Origin: Streptomyces sp. HD
GTDB lineage: Bacteria; Actinomycetota; Actinomycetes; Streptomycetales; Streptomycetaceae
Assembly (NCBI RefSeq): GCF_028369295.1
Contig: NZ_JAQMYP010000007.1
Location: 1 to 64,000, forward strand
Direction: 5' to 3'
Length of the DNA: 64,000 bases
Shown: positions 61,907-64,000 of the stretch, in pieces
Numbering within the stretch: position 1 is the first letter of the stretch
Layout: each line of letters opens with the position of its first letter
Position numbers and translations under genes: made by a program
The notes under the pieces: model-generated
The model's database searches: none
Seen by the model: only the letters and a program-made list of their open reading frames with translations
What the model was told of the DNA's origin: nothing

Positions 61907-61955
61907 ACGGTGGCGTCATGTCGGAGATCACGCATGTCCGGGGTGACGCCACCGT
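61907..61955. terminator. Hairpin terminator after the permease gene
   Basis: A perfect 12-bp inverted repeat ACGGTGGCGTCA (61907-61918) and TGACGCCACCGT (61944-61955), with a 25-base loop containing an inner CGGA/TCCG stem, starts 29 bp past the permease stop. It is a likely terminator. Confidence 0.7.
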
Positions 61956-61973
61956 TCAGTTGTCGTCATACGG

Positions 61974-62042
61974 TGGGGCAGTCGCCCCGAAGGGGGCGCG
62001 GGGAACTGCGCGATCAGCCACGTACGAGCCGCAGGCACCCAC
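61974..62042. repeat. Dispersed Streptomyces repeat (GGGGCGCGGGGAACTGCGCGA type)
   Basis: The segment from GTGGGGCAGTCGCCCCGAAG through GGGGCGCGGGGAACTGCGCG and GATCAGCCACGTACGAGCCG to GCAGGCACCC matches a short element recalled as frequently repeated between genes in many Streptomyces genomes. It begins with a GGGGC..GCCCC stem. It ends 37 bp upstream of the kinase start, so it may form part of its 5' untranslated region. Confidence 0.6.
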
Positions 62043-62078
62043 TATTTGCAGGGCCCACGGTGAGAGGGTGAGGCGGAG

Positions 62079-63002
62079 TTGAGTCGCGACATCGACGTGC
62101 TCGTGCTGGGTGGTGCGGGTGTGGACACCATCGTGTACGTGCCGGAACTGCCGTTGCCGTATGCCGACAGCTACATGATCGACCGTGGGATCCGGACTCG
62201 CGCCGGGCAGACCGGTGACTTCGTGGCGCTGGGACTGGGCGCGCTGGGACTGCGGATCCACCATCTCGACATGCTGGGCGACGATCCCGAGGGTGATCTG
62301 GTGCGTGCCCTGCACGGCGAGAAGGGCATCGCGTTCACAGCGGTCCCGCAGCCCGCCGGGACGAAGCGTGCCGTCAATCTTGTCGGCCCCGACGGCAGAC
62401 GGCTGTCGCTGTACGACACCAGCCGCGGGCACGCCGACGACCGCCTCCCGGAGGCCACGGTGCGTGCCCTGGCCGGGGCGAGCCGTCACGTGCACGTCAC
62501 CATCACCCAGCCCTGCGCCCATTCCCTGCCGCTGCTGCGCGAGTCGGGCGCGACGCTGTCCACGGACCTGCACGACTGGGACGGCGAGAACCCGTATCAC
62601 GAGCCGTTCGCGTACGCGGCGGACGTCGTCTTCCTGTCCGCCGCCGCCCTGGCCGACCCCGAGCGGACGATGCGCCGGATCGCCGATCGGGGCCGGGCCG
62701 AGGTGGTCGTGGCCACGGCGGGCGCGAAGGGCGCGTACCTACTGGCCGACGACGAGCTGACCCGCATACCGGCCGCGACGCCGCCCGCACCGGTGGTGGA
62801 CTCCAACGGTGCGGGCGACGCCTTCGCCGCCGCGTTCCTCTACGCCTGGCTCAACCGTGAGACACCCCGACGCAGCGCCCTGTACGGCGCCATCGCCGGC
62901 GCCCACGCGTGCACCGTGCCGTCGACGGAGGCGGACGCGATAGGGCGGGACGAACTCCTCGTGCGGGTGGCCGAGTCGGAGGTGACGGCGCCGAACCCGT
63001 AG
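62079..63002 (+). CDS. PfkB-family carbohydrate kinase
   Basis: The 307-residue ribokinase-fold kinase has VLGGAGVDTIVYVPELPLP at the N-terminus, the GRTRAGQTGDFVALGLGAL-like substrate region, and the ATP/anion-hole signature DSNGAGDAFAAAF with catalytic Asp. The substrate is likely a sugar or nucleoside but cannot be named. The in-frame upstream stop at 62061 leaves TTG at 62079 as the first start, with GAGG 5 bp before; a GTG six codons in is an alternative. Confidence 0.85.
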   Translation: MSRDIDVLVLGGAGVDTIVYVPELPLPYADSYMIDRGIRTRAGQTGDFVALGLGALGLRIHHLDMLGDDPEGDLVRALHGEKGIAFTAVPQPAGTKRAVNLVGPDGRRLSLYDTSRGHADDRLPEATVRALAGASRHVHVTITQPCAHSLPLLRESGATLSTDLHDWDGENPYHEPFAYAADVVFLSAAALADPERTMRRIADRGRAEVVVATAGAKGAYLLADDELTRIPAATPPAPVVDSNGAGDAFAAAFLYAWLNRETPRRSALYGAIAGAHACTVPSTEADAIGRDELLVRVAESEVTAPNP

Positions 63003-63006
63003 GGCG

Positions 63007-64000
63007 TCAGTGCTCGTGGTCGTGCACGTCGTTCGTCGCCGCGATCTTCTTCCACGACTTCGGCTGCGCGGGTGCCCCGGACACCTTCGCGATCGACGCC
63101 TCCCGCGCCGCCGGACCAGCCGGCTTCGACGGCTGGAACAGCCAAGTGTCGAACAGCGCCGCCAGCGGCTTGCCGGACACCTCCTCGGCGTAGCGCTGGA
63201 AGTCGGCCACCGACGCGTTGCCGTAGGCGAACTTCTGCGGCCAGCCCTTGAGGATCGCGAAGAACGCCGCGTCCCCGACCTCGTTGCGCAGCGCCTGCAG
63301 CGCCAGCGCACCCCGGTCGTAGACGGCGATGTGGAACTGGTTCTCCGGCCCGGGATCACCGGGCTTGACCGTCCAGAACGCATCGTCGGCCGGGTGCGAG
63401 GCGTACACGTAGTCGGCGATCTCCTGCGCCGTCCCCTCGCCCTCGTGCTCCGACCACAGCCACTGCGCGTACCGTGCGAAGCCCTCGTTGACCCAGATGT
63501 CCTTCCAGTCCCGGACCGACACGTCGTCGCCGTACCACTGGTGGGCCAGCTCATGCACGACGACCGAGACGTTCGACCCGTTCCCGAACTGGCGGGGACT
63601 GTAGAAGGGCCGGGTCTGGGTCTCCAGCGCGTACCCGACGCCAGGGGTGTTGGGCACATACCCGCCGACCGCGTTGTAGGGGTACGGCCCGAAGTACTCG
63701 GTCAGCCAGTCGGCGATCTCCCCGGTCCGCTCGACGCTCGCCCGCGCGGCACCGGCGGTGTCGCCGAGGTCCTTGCTGTAGGCGTTGATGACCGGAATTC
63801 CACTCTCGGACGTCCCGGTGGTGACGTCGAACTTGCCGGCCGCGAAGGTGGCGAGATATGTCGCCTGCGGCTTGTTGGAACGCCAGTTGTAGCGGGTCCA
63901 GCCGGCCCGTGAAGTCGTCGACTGCAGCGTTCCGTTGGAGATGAACTGCGTGCCGTCCGGCACCTGCACCGACACGTCGAAGGTGGCCTTGTCACGCGGG
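63007..64000 (-). CDS. M1-family zinc aminopeptidase, 5' end outside window
   Basis: This is the C-terminal 330 residues of an M1 (gluzincin) metallopeptidase: HELAHQW with the distal Glu in DIWVNEGFARY, preceded by the substrate-tyrosine and aminopeptidase region (GGYVPNTPGVGYALETQTRP), and ending with a helical domain and a His-rich tail (NDVHDHEH). The reading frame stays open to the window edge (PRDKATFDVSVQVPDG), so the N-terminal beta domain and any signal peptide lie beyond it. It converges on the kinase gene 4 bp away. Confidence 0.9.
   Translation of the reverse strand, partial: PRDKATFDVSVQVPDGTQFISNGTLQSTTSRAGWTRYNWRSNKPQATYLATFAAGKFDVTTGTSESGIPVINAYSKDLGDTAGAARASVERTGEIADWLTEYFGPYPYNAVGGYVPNTPGVGYALETQTRPFYSPRQFGNGSNVSVVVHELAHQWYGDDVSVRDWKDIWVNEGFARYAQWLWSEHEGEGTAQEIADYVYASHPADDAFWTVKPGDPGPENQFHIAVYDRGALALQALRNEVGDAAFFAILKGWPQKFAYGNASVADFQRYAEEVSGKPLAALFDTWLFQPSKPAGPAAREASIAKVSGAPAQPKSWKKIAATNDVHDHEH

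Noticed and set aside
61889..62071. 60-residue plus-strand ORF after the permease
   Set aside because: It spans a terminator hairpin and the dispersed repeat, with no protein-like composition.

Overview
The window reads as a piece of a Streptomyces chromosome. GC content is very high throughout, and nearly every gene shows the codon bias of that genus. The gene set includes an SsgA-like sporulation protein, a WhiB-like protein, a two-domain laccase with a Tat signal, and a PcaV-type MarR regulator divergent from a pcaIJFHGBL operon. From memory, the order (pca operon, LigC/PolDom pair, two-domain laccase, WhiB-like gene, SsgD-like gene, fatty-acid genes, amino-acid permease) follows the S. 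coelicolor SCO669x-SCO674x region; this was not checked by search. The first ~100 bases are poly-T and poly-C and look like a contig-end artefact that cuts off the first gene.

Layout. 1-9.2 kb: truncated DMT transporter and PAP2 phosphatase, a TetR gene with a ladder-like operator, a DUF2510 membrane protein with a 39-bp tandem repeat, anmK with an in-frame palindromic repeat, an MFS transporter, and a LAL-type ATPase lacking its HTH domain. 9.3-17.3 kb: an SDR and a complete protocatechuate branch of the beta-ketoadipate pathway with its regulator. 17.3-24.2 kb: DUF3048 lipoprotein, zinc alcohol dehydrogenase, divergent LigC ligase and LigD-type polymerase, HEAT-repeat protein. 24.3-30.2 kb: two large exported proteins (ThuA plus PQQ-type sugar dehydrogenase; cupredoxin plus OmpL47-like repeats plus DUF1080) divergent from a two-domain laccase. 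30.2-38 kb: ornithine cyclodeaminase-like enzyme, LacI regulator, an ABC-F protein with an attenuator-like leader, VOC protein, WhiB-like protein, six-hairpin glycosidase. 38-44.2 kb: acyl-ACP desaturase with an operator ladder, DDAH, and an ABC-F/UvrA-like operon behind a strong promoter and structured leader. 44.3-50.6 kb: small housekeeping and developmental genes (PEP-mutase-like, SsgD-like, HCF136-like, YciI, endonuclease V, saccharopine-reductase-like) and a broken YjbR-like remnant. 50.7-60.2 kb: a fatty acyl/aromatic acid catabolic cluster (CoA-transferase, acyl-CoA dehydrogenase, thiolase, FadB, a benzoylformate-decarboxylase-like ThDP enzyme, SDR) ending in a MerR regulator. 60.4-64 kb: amino-acid permease, PfkB kinase and a truncated M1 aminopeptidase.

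How the genes work together. The pca operon is extensively translationally coupled (GTGA, TTGA and TGATG junctions) and converts protocatechuate to succinyl-CoA and acetyl-CoA. The 50.7-56.6 kb genes form a beta-oxidation set with an ATGA-coupled first pair. The 24-30 kb genes suggest an extracellular sugar-oxidising system with copper electron carriers. Two ABC-F genes each have a leader that looks like ribosome-mediated attenuation, and the second appears co-transcribed with a UvrA-like drug/DNA-damage protein. Three genes carry the rare TTA leucine codon, so they are probably dependent on bldA tRNA. No tRNA, rRNA, CRISPR array, insertion sequence or complete prophage was seen.
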